Shown here: piece by piece, positions 12,194-23,545 of the stretch
How positions within the stretch are numbered: the first letter of the stretch is position 1
How the letters are laid out: each line of letters opens with the position of its first letter
Source: Theropithecus gelada
Lineage: Eukaryota; Chordata; Mammalia; Primates; Cercopithecidae
Length of the DNA stretch: 64,000 nucleotides
Reading direction: 5' to 3'
Assembly (NCBI RefSeq): GCF_003255815.1
Contig: NC_037669.1
Location: 130,743,307-130,807,306 of the forward strand
Notes under the pieces: generated by a model
Databases searched by the model: none
What the model saw: the letters and a program-made list of their open reading frames with translations, nothing else
Told to the model about the DNA's origin: nothing
Program-made: the position numbers and the translations under genes

Positions 12194-12511
12194 TGGTTTT
12201 TTTTTTTGTTTTTTGTTTTTTGGTGTTTTTTTTTGGTAGAGTCTTGCTGTGTCACCCAGACTGGAGTACAGTAGTGTGATCTTGGTTCACTGCAACCTCC
12301 ACTCCTGGGTTCAAGTGATTCTCCTGCATCAGCCTCCTGAGTAGCTGGGATTATAGTCACACACCACTATGCCCAGCTAATTTTTGTATTTTTGGTAGAG
12401 ATGGGGTTTCACCATGTTGGCCAGGCTGGTCTCGAACTCATAACCTCAAGTGATCTGCTTGTCTCAGCCTTCCAAAGTGCTAAGATTACAGCGTGAGCCA
12501 CCACACCCAGC
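12194..12511 (-). mobile_element. Alu nested in L1
   Basis: Antisense Alu flanked by CTACTTTTAGTTC at 12181-12193 and 12512-12524, a 13-bp duplication of L1 sequence. Confidence 0.95.
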
Positions 12512-13205
12512 CTACTTTTAGTTCCTTAAGGAATCTCCATACTGTTTTCCACTGTGGTTGTACTAGTTTATGTTGCCGCCAGCAGTGTAAAACTGTTCCC
12601 CTTTCACCACATCCATGCCGACATCTATTATTTTCTTAATTTTTTAATTATGGTCATTCTTGCAGGAGTGAGGTGGTATCTCATTGTGGTTTTGGTTTGC
12701 ATTTCCCTGATAATTAGTAATGTTGAGCATTTTGTACATGTTTGTTGGCCATTGTATATCTTCTTTTGAGAATTGTCTATTCATGTCCTTAGCCCACTTT
12801 TTGATGGGATTCTTTGCTTTTTTTCTTGCTGATTTGTTTGAGTTCCTTGTAGATGCTGGATATTAGTCCTTTGTCAGATGCATAGTTTGCAAAGATTTTC
12901 CCCTCACTCTGTGGATTGTCTGTTTACTGTGCTGATTACTTATTTTGCTATGCAGAAGGTTTTCGGTTTAATTAAGTCACATCAATTTATCTTTGTTTTT
13001 ATTGCATTTGCTTTTGGGTTCTTGGTCATTAAGTCTTTGCCTGAGCCAATGTCTAGAAGGGTTTTTCTAACATTATCTTCTAGAATTTTTATGGTTTCAG
13101 GTCTTAGATTTGAGTCTTTGATGCATCTTGAGTTGATTTTTGTATAAGGTGAGATGTGAGGATCCAATTTCATTCCTCTACATGTAGCTTGTAGAGGAAT
13201 AAAAC

Positions 13206-13303
13206 TATTATCCCAACACTATTTGTTGAATAGGGTGTTGTGTTGGTTATTTTTTATTATCCCAACACTGTTTGTTGAATAAGGTGTTGTGTTGGTTAAT
13301 ATT
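13206..13303. repeat. 49-bp tandem duplication spanning L1/LTR junction
   Basis: Copies 13206-13254 and 13255-13303 differ at about four positions. Each joins L1 sequence (CCCAACACTRTTTGTTGAAT) to the first bases of the ERVL LTR (TGTGTTGGTTA). Confidence 0.9.
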
Positions 13304-13832
13304 AAGTGTCAGCTTGATTGGATTGAAGGATGCAAAGTTGTTTCTGGGTGTGTCTGTGAGGGTGTTGCTAGAGGAGATTAACGTTTGAGTCAGTGGACTG
13401 GGAGAGGCAGACTCACCTGTAATCTGGATGGGCACTATCCCCCCGACTGCCTGTGCAGCAAGATAAAGCAGGCAGAAGAAGGTGGAATGAACAGACTTGC
13501 TGAGTCTTCAATTTTCACCTTTCTCCCTTGCAGTATGCTTCCTGCCCTTGTACATCAGACTCCAAGTTCTTCAGCTTTTGGACTTTTGGACTTACACCAG
13601 TGGTTTGCCAGGGGCTCTTTGGCCTTCAGCCGCAGACTGAAGGCTGCACTGTCAGCTTCCTTACTTTTGAGGTTTGGGGACTCAGAGTGGCTTCCTAGCT
13701 TCTCAACTTGCAGACAGCCTATAGTGGGACTTCACCTTGTGATGATGTGAGTCAATTCTCCTTAATAAACTCCCTTTCATATATACATATATCCTATTAT
13801 TTCTGTCCCTCTTGAGAACCCTGACTAATACA
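13288..13832 (+). mobile_element. ERVL-class solo LTR nested in L1
   Basis: 545 bp from TGTGTTGGTTAA to ACCCTGACTAATACA. It has the HERVL/MLT2-like block order: CAGCTTGATTGGATTGAAGG, GAGGAGATTAACG, CTCCAAGTTCTTCAGC, and AATAAACTCC near the 3' end. The L1 resumes at GGGTGTCC, so GGGTGT (5' copy read in the first tandem unit) is the apparent target duplication. ORFs inside are chance. Confidence 0.85.
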
Positions 13833-15324
13833 GGGTGTCCTTCCCCCACTTTATGTTTTTGTTTGCTTTGTTGAAGATCAATTGCCCGTAAGTATTTGGC
13901 TTTATTTTTGGATTCCCTAGTCTGTTTAATTGGTCTATGTGCCTATTTCTATGCCAGTACCCATGCTGTTTTGGTGACTATAGCCTTGTAAGTATAGTTT
14001 GAAGTTGGGTAATGTGATGCCTCCAGATTTGTTCTTTTTGTTTTGTCTTCCTTTGGCTATGCAGGGTCTTTTTTGGTCCATATGAACTTTAAGATTGTGT
14101 TTTCTAGTTTTGTGAAGAATGATGATGGTATTTTTATGGAAATCGCATTGAATTTGTAAATTGCTTCTGGCAGTATTGTTATTTTCATAATATTGATTCT
14201 ACCCATTCATGAGCATGGGATGTGTTTCCATTTGTTAGTGTCATCTACGATTTCTTTCAGCAGTGTTTTGTAGCTTACCTTGTAGAGATCTTTCACTTCC
14301 TTGGTTAGGTATATGCCTAGGTTTTTGTTTGTTTGTTTGTTTGTTTGTTTTGCAGCTATTGCAAAAGGGGTTGAGTTCTTGATTTGATTCTCAGCTTGGT
14401 CACTATTAGCATATAGCAGTGCTACTGATTTATGTACATTGATTTTGTATCCTGAAACTTTACTGAATTCATCTATCCATTCTAGAAGTTTTTTGGATGA
14501 GTCTTCAGGGTTTTCTAGGTATACAATCATATCATCCATGAACAGCGACAGTTTGATTTCCTCTTTACTGATTTGGATGCCCTTTATTTCTTCCTTTTAT
14601 CTGATTTCTCTGGCTAGGACTTCCAGTACTATGTTAAATAGAAGTGGTGAATGTGAGCATCCTTGTCTTGTTCTAGTTCCCAAGGAATGCTCTCAACTCT
14701 TCCCCATTCAATATAATGTTGGCTGTGGGTTTGTCATAGATGGCCTTTATTCCTTTAAGGTGTGTCCTTTCTATGCCAATTTTGCTGAGGTTTTTAACCA
14801 AAAAGTGATGCTGGATTTTGTCAAATGCTTTTTCTGCATCTATTGAGATGATCATGTAATTTTTGTTTTTAATTCTGTTTATGTGGTGTATCACATTCAT
14901 TGGCTTGCATATGTTAAACCATCCCTGCATGCCTTGTATGAAACCCACTTGGTCATGGTAGATTATCTTTATGCTGTTGGATTTGGTTAGCTAGTATTTT
15001 GTCGAGATTTTTTGCATCTATGTTCATCAAGGATATTGGTCTGTAGTTTTCTTTTTTGGTTATGTCCTTTCATCGTTTTGGTATTAGGGTGATACTGGCT
15101 TCCTAGAATGATTTGGGGAAGATTCCCTCTTTATCTTTTGGAATAGTGCCAACAAGATTGGTACTATTTCTTCTTTGACTGTCTGATAGAATTCAGCTAT
15201 GAATCTGATAATCCTGGACTTTTTTTCTTGTTGACTTTTTTAAAATTGCCATTTCAATCTTGCTGCAAAAAAAATTTTTTACTAAAAAATTTTAAGCAAA
15301 TCTTTGCTAAAAATCTTGTTGTCA

Positions 15325-15450
15325 GCCAGGCAGGTAGTTCCCACCTGTAATCCCAGCACTTTGGGAGGCCAAGGCAGGTGGATCACAAGGTCAGTTCGAG
15401 ACCAGCCTGGTCAACATAGTGAAACTCCATGTCTACTCCATGTCTCCTAC
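15325..15450 (+). mobile_element. 3'-truncated Alu left monomer
   Basis: AGCCAGGCAGGTAGTTCCC to GAAACTCCATGTCTAC, then an abrupt change into LTR-like sequence with no A tail. Confidence 0.85.
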
Positions 15451-15892
15451 GGTGCCCCAGGTTTGCTAGGATTAGGAAATTCCAGCCTGGCCAATTATGT
15501 TCAGACTGGTTCTCTGCTCTTGAACCTTGTTTATCAATGACAATGCATGCACAGCTGGACATGGAAGTTCATTAGTGATTCTAGTTTCGCCCTGACCTTG
15601 TGATCTCGCCCTGACCTCCTGCCTTGTGATCTTTTGTTGCCCTTAAAGTATATGATCTCTGTGACCCACACCCTATTCGTGCACTCCCTCCCCTTGAAAG
15701 TTGCTAATAAAAACTTGCTGGTTTTACAGCTCAAGGAGCATCATGGAACCTACCAAAAACCATGTCTCCACTGGACACCCAGCTTTAAAATTTCTCTCTT
15801 TTGTACTCTTTTCCTTTATTTCTCAGACCAGCTGACATTTGGGGAAATAGAAAAGATCCCACGTTGAATATCAGAGGTGGGGGTTCCCCCAA
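15451..15892 (+). mobile_element. ERVK-class LTR 3' part (MER11-like)
   Basis: CTTGTGATCTTTTGTTGCCC, GTGACCCACACCCTATTCGT, GCTAATAAAAACTTGCTGG and the end GGGGGTTCCCCCAATA follow the order I recall in MER11/HERVK11-type LTRs. The LTR 5' end is missing or replaced by the Alu fragment. AATAAA at about 15707 is the LTR poly(A) signal. Confidence 0.7.
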
Positions 15893-16776
15893 TATTTGTG
15901 CTCTTTCAGACTCTTTGATGTAGGCATTTAATGCTATGAATTTTCCTCTTATCACTGCTTTTGCTGTATCCCAGAGGTTTTAATAGGTTGCATCACTATT
16001 ATCATTTAATTCAAAGAACGTTTTAATTTCCATCTTGATTTCATTGTTGACCCAATGATCATTCAGGAGCAAATTATTTAATTCCCATGTATTTGCATGG
16101 TTTTGCAGGTTCCTTTCAGAGTTGATTTTCAATTTTATTCCACTGTGGTCTGAGAGAGTACTTCATATAATTTCAATTTTCTTAAATTTTTTGAGACTTG
16201 TTTTGCGGCCTATCATATGGTCTATCTTGGAGCATGTTCCATGTGCTTATAAACAGAATGTATATTCTGCAGTTGTTGGGTGGAATGTTCTGTAAATATC
16301 TGTTGAGTCCATTTGTTCTAGGGTATAGTTTAAGTCTATTGTTTCTTTGTGGACTTTCTGTATTGATTACCTGTCTAGTACTGTCAGTAGAGTATTAAAG
16401 TCCCCCACTATTATTGTGTTGCCATCAGTCTCATTTCTTAGGTCTACTAGTAATTGTTTTATAAATTTGGGAGCTTCAGTGTTAGGTGCATGTATATTTA
16501 GGATTGTCATATTTCCCGTTGGACTAGACCTCTTATCATTATATAATGTCCCTCTTTGTCTTTTTTAGCTATTGTCACTTTAAAATATGTTTTGTCTGAT
16601 ATAAGAATAGCTACTCCTGTTCACTGTTGGTGTTCATTGGCATGGAATGTCTATTCCCACCTCTTTACCTTAAGTTTATGGGAGTCCTTATGTGTTGAGT
16701 GTCTTACAGATAGCAGATACTTAGTTAGTGAATTCTTATCCATTCTGCCATTCTGTACCTTTTAAGTGGAGAATTT

Positions 16777-17080
16777 GGTCGGGTGTGGTGGCTGATGCCT
16801 GTAATCCCAGCACTTTGGGAGGCCGAGGTGGGTGGATCACCTGAGGTTGGGAGATCAAGACCAGCCTGACCAACATGGAGAAACCCCATCTCTACTAAAA
16901 ATACGAAATTAGCCAAGCGTGGTGGCTCATGCCTGTAATCCCAGCTACTTAGGAGGCTGAGGCAGGAGAATCGCTTGAACCCAGGAGGTGGAAGTTGCGG
17001 TGAGCTGAGACTGTGCCATTGCACTCCAGCCTGGGCAACAAGAGTGAAACTCTGTCACAAAAAAAAAAAAAAAAAAAAAA
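16777..17080 (+). mobile_element. AluS nested in L1
   Basis: Full Alu with a long A tail, flanked by AAGTGGAGAATTT (16764-16776) and AAGTGGAGCATTT (17081-17093), one mismatch. Confidence 0.96.
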
Positions 17081-17672
17081 AAGTGGAGCATTTAGGCCAT
17101 TTCCATCCAGCATTAGTCTTGAGATGTGAGGTACTATTCTATTCACTATGCTAGCTGTTACCTGAATACCTTTTTTTTTAAATTGTTATTGTTTTATAGG
17201 TCATGTGAAAATTATCCTCTCAGAATGTTCTATTTTGGTGTATTTTGAGGATTTGTTTCAAGATGTAGAGATTTAGAGCTCCTTTTAGCAGTTCTTGTAG
17301 TGCTGGCTTGGTAGTGGCAAATTCTCTCAGCATTTGTTTTTGCCTGAAAAGGACTGTATCTTTCCTTCATTTATGAGGCTTAGTTTTGCTGGATATAAAA
17401 TTTTGGCTGATAATTGTCTTGTTTAAGGAGGCTAAAGATAGGACAGCAATCCCTTCTAGCTTGGAGGGGGAGGGTTCCTGCTGAGAAATCTGCTGTTAAT
17501 CTGATAGGTTTTCCTTTATAGGTTACCCAATGCTTTTGCCTGACAGCTCTTATGACTCTTTCCTTCATTTTGACTTTAGATAATCTGATCACTATGTGCC
17601 TAGGTGATGATCTTTTTGTGATGAACTTCCCAGATGTTCTTTGGGGTTCTTGTATTTGGATGTCCAGATCTC

Positions 17673-18154
17673 TGCCAGGGTCCATCCCACACATCCCAGC
17701 TGCACAACAGATGAATAACGTACTCAGACACTGATATTCAGTGAAAGAGCGGGCTTAAGGGCTGAAGCCACTGACCAAAAGAGTTGTAGCAGCCGAGGCC
17801 CTGACTAACTGGCCCTGCTGGAATTTATTCAGCATGCATTAAATGTCAAAGGCTTTGAGTCAACACCACTAGAGGGTAACTAACCTGGTTGCCCTCCCCC
17901 GGAGAGAGCCTCCTGCCTGCAAATGATCAAAAGTTAGTTTTAGGACCACATGAGTAAACAAGTGATTTAGGTAAACTCTCTTACATTCCTTTGTACCTAC
18001 TTTAAGCTATTTACTTAAGATAAGAGGATTAGGCTGCCTTCAGCCAGATCTATTACTGAAGTTATGCAAATCCCCCAGCCTTCCAAGAAGGTTTGTGTCT
18101 ATTTCTTATAACTATCCTTAAAATTTTTCCCACCAGCCTGCCTTAACTCCCACA
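17673..18154 (-). mobile_element. ERVK-class solo LTR (MER9-like) nested in L1
   Basis: 482 bp that reads on the minus strand from TGTGGGAGTTAAGGC to GGACCCTGGCA, i.e. TG...CA ends. A perfect 6-bp duplication GATCTC lies at 17667-17672 and 18155-18160. The length of the duplication and the start sequence fit ERVK/HML-3 MER9 LTRs as I recall them. No internal proviral sequence remains. Confidence 0.85.
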
Positions 18155-20514
18155 GATCTCTAGCAAGGTCAGGGAAATTCTCCTCAATTATTCCCTCAAA
18201 TATGTTTTCCAAACTTTTAGATTTCTCTTCTTCCTCAGGAACACCAATTATTCTTAGGCTTGGTCATTTAACAGAATCCCAAACTTCTTGGAGGCTTTGT
18301 TCACTTTTTAAAATTCTTTTTTCTTTGTCTTTGTCAGATTGGGTTAATTCAAAATCCTTGTGTCAAGCTCTGAAGTTCTTTCTTCAACTTGTTCTATTCT
18401 ATTGTTGGACTTTCCAGTGTATTTTGCATTTCTCTATGTGTGTCTTTCATTTTCAGAAGTTGTGATTGTTTTTGATTTGTGGTATCTATTTCTCTGGAGA
18501 TTTTCCCATCCATATCCTGTAAAATTTTTAAAATTTCCTTAAATTCATACTTTTCTCTGGTACCTCCTTGAGTAGCTTACTAATTGACTTTCTGAATTCT
18601 TTTTCTGGCAACTGAAAGATTTCTTCTAGGTTTGGATCCATTGTTGGTGAGATAGTGTGATTTTTTGGGGGTACCAAAGAACCTTGTTTGTCATATTACC
18701 AGAATTGTTTTGTTAGTTCCTTCTCATTTGGGTAAACTATATCAGAGAAATATCTGGGGCTCAAGGGCTGCTCTTCAGATCCTTTTGTCCCATGGAGTGC
18801 TCCCTTGATGTGGTGCTCTCCCCCTTTCCCTAAGGATTGGAGTTCCTGAGAGCTGGACTGCAGTGATTGTTATTTCTCTTCTGGGTCTAGCCACCCAGCA
18901 GAGCTACCAGGCTCCAGGCTGGTACTGGAGAGTATCTGCAAAGAGTCCTGTGATGTCGTCTGTCTTCAGGTCTCTCAGCAGTGGATACCAGCATCTGCTC
19001 TGATGGAGGTAGCAGGGGAATAAGGTAGACTCTGTGTGGGACCTTGGTTGTAGTTTTGTTTAGTGTGCAACTTTTCACGAATGCTAGTTGTGCTGGCAGT
19101 GAAGTTGTCACATGGACAGACTTAGGACCTCTGGTTAGCCAAGATGTTACAGGCAGTGGAGTTAGCTGTTGCTTTTTCCTTCTGGGGCGCAGGGTTGTTA
19201 TTTTATGAGTTGCTGTGTTGGCCTCCAGCCAGGAGGTGGCACTTTCAAGACAGCATCAGTTGTGGTAGTATAGGGAGGACACAAGCTTGCCCTAGGGTCG
19301 CGTAGATAAGTATTCGGGTTTCTCAGGTGGTGGGCAGGGCCGTAGAGCTCCCATGAGATTATGTCTTTTGTCTTCAGCTACCAGGGCAGGTTGAGAAAGA
19401 CCATCAGGTAGGGGCAAGGTTAGGTGTGTCTGAGCTCAGACTCTCCTTGGGTGGGGCTTGCTGCACCTGCTGTGGGAGATATGGGTGTGTTTCTCATACC
19501 AAAGGAATTATAGCTGTCTCTGCTGCATCATACAAGTCTCTAGGTCAGTGAGGGAAAGCCAGCTGTGACAGGCTTCACCCAGCTCCCAGGTAGCCAGAAA
19601 GGCCAGTCTCACTCCCACTGTGCACCCCCAACAACACCGAATTTATATCCAGGCAGGTGGTGAGCAGGGCTTGGAACTGGCCCCAGGCTACAAGCCTCTC
19701 CTCTGAGAAAGCAAGCAAGTCTTTCAGGATTCGCCCTTCCCGCTGTGGCTTCTGTGCCTGTATCTGCATTTCCCGTTTGCCCCCAATCCTGGTTTCTGCC
19801 CTGGAAAATTCACACTTGGTTGAAATTACTACAAAGTTCAGCTGGAAGTTTCCTTCTTCCTGTGGTCTTTCCGCAATTCCACTGGCAGTCCTCCCCAAAG
19901 ACCCCTGTGACATAAAGTCAGAAATGGGTTCCCTGGGCTTCCTTGGAGGCCAGAAGTGCCTACAGGCCTTTCCTGCTGCCTCTTCTACTTTCATATTTCT
20001 CTCCACTCTCTAAATTCGTTTCAGCTCTAGATAAAGTTAAATCCGTCTCCCGTCATCCAGATTTTCAAGCTCCCCGGTGAGGATGTGTGTTCAGAGGCAG
20101 ACTTTCACCCTCTCACACTTTGGGCACTCACAGTTTTTCGGCTGTTTCTTGGAGTTTGCAGTGGCAAGCCACTTATCTCAAAGGGTCTGTGAATTTTTTG
20201 TTTTCCTGGTATGCTCCTTGGAGCAAAAGTTCACAATGTGGTCTCCACATGCTGTTCTGTCCATCCAAATGGGAGCTACAAGTTAGTCCTGCCTCCTGTT
20301 CACCATTTTCCCCTGCAGGCCTCAAGAGCATGTCTTTTTAAAAAATTATTTTTGATACAGTCTTTCCTTGATTTATATTGTCATTGTATTCCTAAGACAT
20401 TCAAGTGTCTACAAAATCCTAATAACCTTGTATTGATATGTTAAACAAAATTAGTAGTAGGCTTAATTAGATACAGATTTTTAGCTACATGATTGTCAGC
20501 AAAAGTGAAAGTCC

Positions 20515-20690
20515 CAAGGGTTGGAGGACAATTCTTGCTTCTATAGCATTGTTGGATGCACTGAATGTTACCTAGCATGTATCCATGGCTTCTGGCCAAT
20601 CATTGTGACAACAAAAACACTCCCACAAATTTATAAAACGTCCCCTAGGGGGTGGTACCACTCCATTGAGAACCACTGCTGGAGGGCTTC
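20515..20690 (-). mobile_element. MER5A-like hAT-Charlie element
   Basis: GTCCCCTAGGGGGTGGTACC and CCATTGAGAACCACTGCT at the right end are the antisense MER5 terminus (CAGTGGTTCTCAA...). Confidence 0.75.
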
Positions 20691-20796
20691 TGAGTCTTTA
20701 ATAGGATAATACAAGCTGCAAAGGCAGAAACAAGGATAGGATACTTTTTTTCCCCCAAGTACAGGTAATTTCTTGAAGGACTATCACTTCACTAAT

Positions 20797-20951
20797 CACA
20801 CTTCGGGAAATGTTGGTATTGACCATTTTTAAAAGTGTATTCAATAGTAAAGGCATTCTGAGTATTGGTCACAAGGGAACAGCTAGAAAGTTCTGGAGAC
20901 ATGTGTTCCATGGATGGAAAGCCTGATACTTGTCTGAGTCTCTCAATGCAC
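20797..20951 (+). repeat. Direct repeat copy B (partner at 11061)
   Basis: Same orientation as copy A, offset 9,736 bp, about 87% identical by hand alignment. Flanking sequence does not align. Confidence 0.85.
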
Positions 20952-22050
20952 GAACCACACAGAAAAGATGTTATCTCTAAGAAGATAAAAGGGAAGGAGC
21001 TCAGAGAGACTTTCTAGTATACTCAGACATCACAGACACAGCGTGAGTCTCATTAGTGCGATTTAGAATAAATGATTGTTTTAAAGTTTCGTACTTGGAG
21101 TCCAGATTGTTGCTTTGAAGTCAGCCTTGTAGTCCTTAGACATATTCATTCCTAAAACTCATTTTTCAAGAGTCGTAAGTGTCTCTAAGCCCATTTCCCA
21201 AAAGGAAAGGGGACTTGTGGATCAGCCCAGTGAATGAGGGAGAGAATGTTGACTATATTTTTCATTATCAATTCAAAATATAAAATTCAAACAATGAAAT
21301 GTTTATTTTCACTATTTTCCCAAGCCTGTAGATTTTATAAGTATTGAAAGAGCTATTTAAATTGGAAAGTCTACATTTTAGATTTTACTTCTCCCAAACC
21401 TAGCTTTAACTCATAACCCAATGTTTACCAGAAAAATAAATAAAAGCCACATTATTCGGGACCTAGTGAGACTGAAAATGTCCTGATCTCTACCTCGAGT
21501 AGAAACAGACTCAAGTAAACAATTACAGAGTAATGAGTGAGACAAGACACTTCATCCAACTTGGAGCCTAAAAAGAGTTTACTGAAGACTAATTAGGATG
21601 GGACCAGAATTATATCCTTAATTATACTGTCAATTTTAACAGATGTTAAGTATGAGAATAATGCTTCTGATTTTCAGAAGTACTTATCAGGCATTGGTGC
21701 CACCTGGTGGCCATTTTAATTAAATCTAAAATTATTGTTTAAAAGAATTGGAAGCTTTTCCCCCTCACTGGGGGAAAAAAAATAGGAAAACATATTTTTA
21801 TTATTTTGCAACATACTTTATTTTACAGTTTCTGAAACTTGGGGACCAATATATCAATTCACCCTTACTAGATTCCCCAGTCAACCTGACTCGAGTCACT
21901 TACTAAAAGACCACATCTCATCTTTATCCAGATTTGTGAATAGGTTAACAGTTACCACATTATTTGTAAAATAAGTACTTTACAGAGGTAATGCAAAGAA
22001 AATTCCGATAAAATGAGCAATAAGAGATCATCAGTGTTCAATCATATATA
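20952..22050. other. Intergenic, nothing recognised
   Basis: About 1.1 kb with no repeat family, RNA or coding signal that I recognise. An AT dinucleotide run precedes the Alu at 22055. Confidence 0.4.
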
Positions 22051-22054
22051 TATA

Positions 22055-22351
22055 TATTTTTTTTTTCTCTGAGATGGAGTCTCACTCTGTTGCCCAGGCT
22101 GGAGTGCAGTGGCACGATCTCAGCTCACTGCAACCTCCACCTCCTGGGTTCAAGCAATTCTCCTGCCTCAGCCTCCCAAGTAGCTGGGATTACAGGCGTG
22201 TGCCACCACGCCCATCTAATTTTTTGTATTTTTAGTAGAGACGAGGTTTTGCCATGTTGGCCAGGATGGTCTCAATCTCCTGACTTCATGATCCGCCCAC
22301 CTAGACCTCCCAAAGTGCTGGGATTACAGGCTTGAGCCACCGCGCCCGGCC
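22055..22351 (-). mobile_element. AluS/Y
   Basis: Antisense Alu from GAGATGGAGTCTCACTCTG to CCACCGCGCCCGGCC. Reads CTCAAGCC on its own strand near the 5' end. Confidence 0.96.
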
Positions 22352-22496
22352 CTTGTTCATATTTTTAAAGGCACTTCATTCAACAGTTTTTAAAGCAAAG
22401 GTCTTTACTTATTTAAAAAATCTAAATTATGGCATCAGTGGTCCTTCCTAAACAAGACTCAGAGAAGTACAAACCTTAAAGAAAAAGAATTTATGG

Positions 22497-22796
22497 GCCA
22501 GGCACGGTGGCTCATGCCTGTAATCCCACTTTGGGAGGCTGAGGCAGGAGGATGGCTTGAGCCCAGGAGTTCAAGAATAGCCTGGGCAACATGGTGGGAC
22601 CCCGTCGACACAAAAAATAAAAATAAAATTAGCCAGGCATGGTGGCGCACACCTGTAGTCCCAGCTATTCAAAAGGCTGAGGCAGGAGGATCGCTGGAGC
22701 CCAGGAGGTCAAGGCTACAGTGACCTGTGATGGTGCCACTATATTCCAGCCTAGGTGACAATGAGAACCTGCCTCAAAAAAAGAAAAAAAAAGAAA
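22497..22796 (+). mobile_element. AluJ/S
   Basis: GGGCCAGGCACGGTGGCTC to an A-rich tail. It lacks the usual AGCACT bases after AATCCC, and has AluJ-like GAGGATGGCTTGAGCCC. Confidence 0.95.
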
Positions 22797-22799
22797 CTT

Positions 22800-23155
22800 A
22801 CAGCTATAACTACATCAAAGTTAAATATTTGTTTAGCAAAGGACATCGTACACAACTCAACAAACGATATATTTTCCATGTCTAAAACCAACAAAGTCTA
22901 TTATATAAGAAATTTCTTCACATCAATATGAAAGGAAAATCAAAAAATATGAAAAAATACTGACCCGGATGGAAATCCTAAATAACCAGTGAGTAATATG
23001 AAAGGATACTCAGCATGTAATGAAATAAATATAAAAGAGTATCACTTTATACCTATCAAAAATTAGGGGTAAAAAGACTGATATTATCAATTGTTAGTGA
23101 AACTATGAGGAAACAGAAACCTTCATGTACTGCTGGTAGGAAAGAAATTTGACAG
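22800..23155 (+). mobile_element. L1M fragment
   Basis: Old L1 ORF2 3' region: TTTAGCAAAGGACATCGTAC, later AGTATCACTTTATACCTATC and GTACTGCTGGTAGGAAAG. Heavily diverged. Confidence 0.65.
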
Positions 23156-23227
23156 TCCTTATAGTTAGCTATCTGTGGCAGACCAGAATAAAAATAAAAG
23201 ATTGTTGAGCTAAAGACTATTAAGAAG

Positions 23228-23545
23228 CAGCAGATGGGCCAGGCACAGTGGCTCAAGCCTGTAATTCCAGCACTTTGGGAGGCCCAGGCAGGTGGATCAC
23301 TTGAGGTCAGGACTTTGAGACCAGCCTGGCCAACATGGTAAAACCCCATCTCTACTAAATACACAACAAGTAGCCGGGTATGATGGCGGGCGCCTGTAGT
23401 CCCAGCTATTTGGGAGGCTTAGGCACGAGAATCACTTGAACCCGGGAAGCAGAGGTTGCAGTGAGCCGAGATGGCGCCACTGCACTCCAGCCTGGGTGAC
23501 AGAGCGAGACTCTGGCTGCAGGAAAAAAAAAAAAAAAAAAAAAAG
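23228..23545 (+). mobile_element. AluS/Y
   Basis: GGGCCAGGCACAGTGGCTCA to a run of A ending about 23544. Reads CTCAAGCCTG, as in monkey AluY. Confidence 0.96.

Larger units (their letters stand above)
11663..20325 (-). mobile_element. Full-length-scale L1 with five nested insertions
   Basis: Antisense L1 running from 3' UTR (11663) through ORF2 (about 12000-17100), ORF1 (about 17200-18640) and a GC-richer 5' UTR (about 18640-20325). Interruptions are an Alu (12194-12511), an ERVL LTR (13288-13832), an Alu/ERVK-LTR block (about 15245-15892), an Alu (16777-17080) and an ERVK LTR (17673-18154). Removing them leaves about 6.3 kb, the length of a complete L1. Both ORFs are broken by many stops and the insertions. 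Age class L1PB/L1MA by appearance. Confidence 0.9.

Noticed and set aside
14207..14948. ORFs with reverse-transcriptase-like sequence as a possible retroelement gene
   Set aside because: They are pieces of a degraded L1 ORF2 interrupted by stops and insertions.
19575..20006. 143-codon minus-strand ORF, the second longest in the window
   Set aside because: It lies in the L1 5' UTR, which is GC-richer and therefore open by chance. An equally open frame exists on the other strand.
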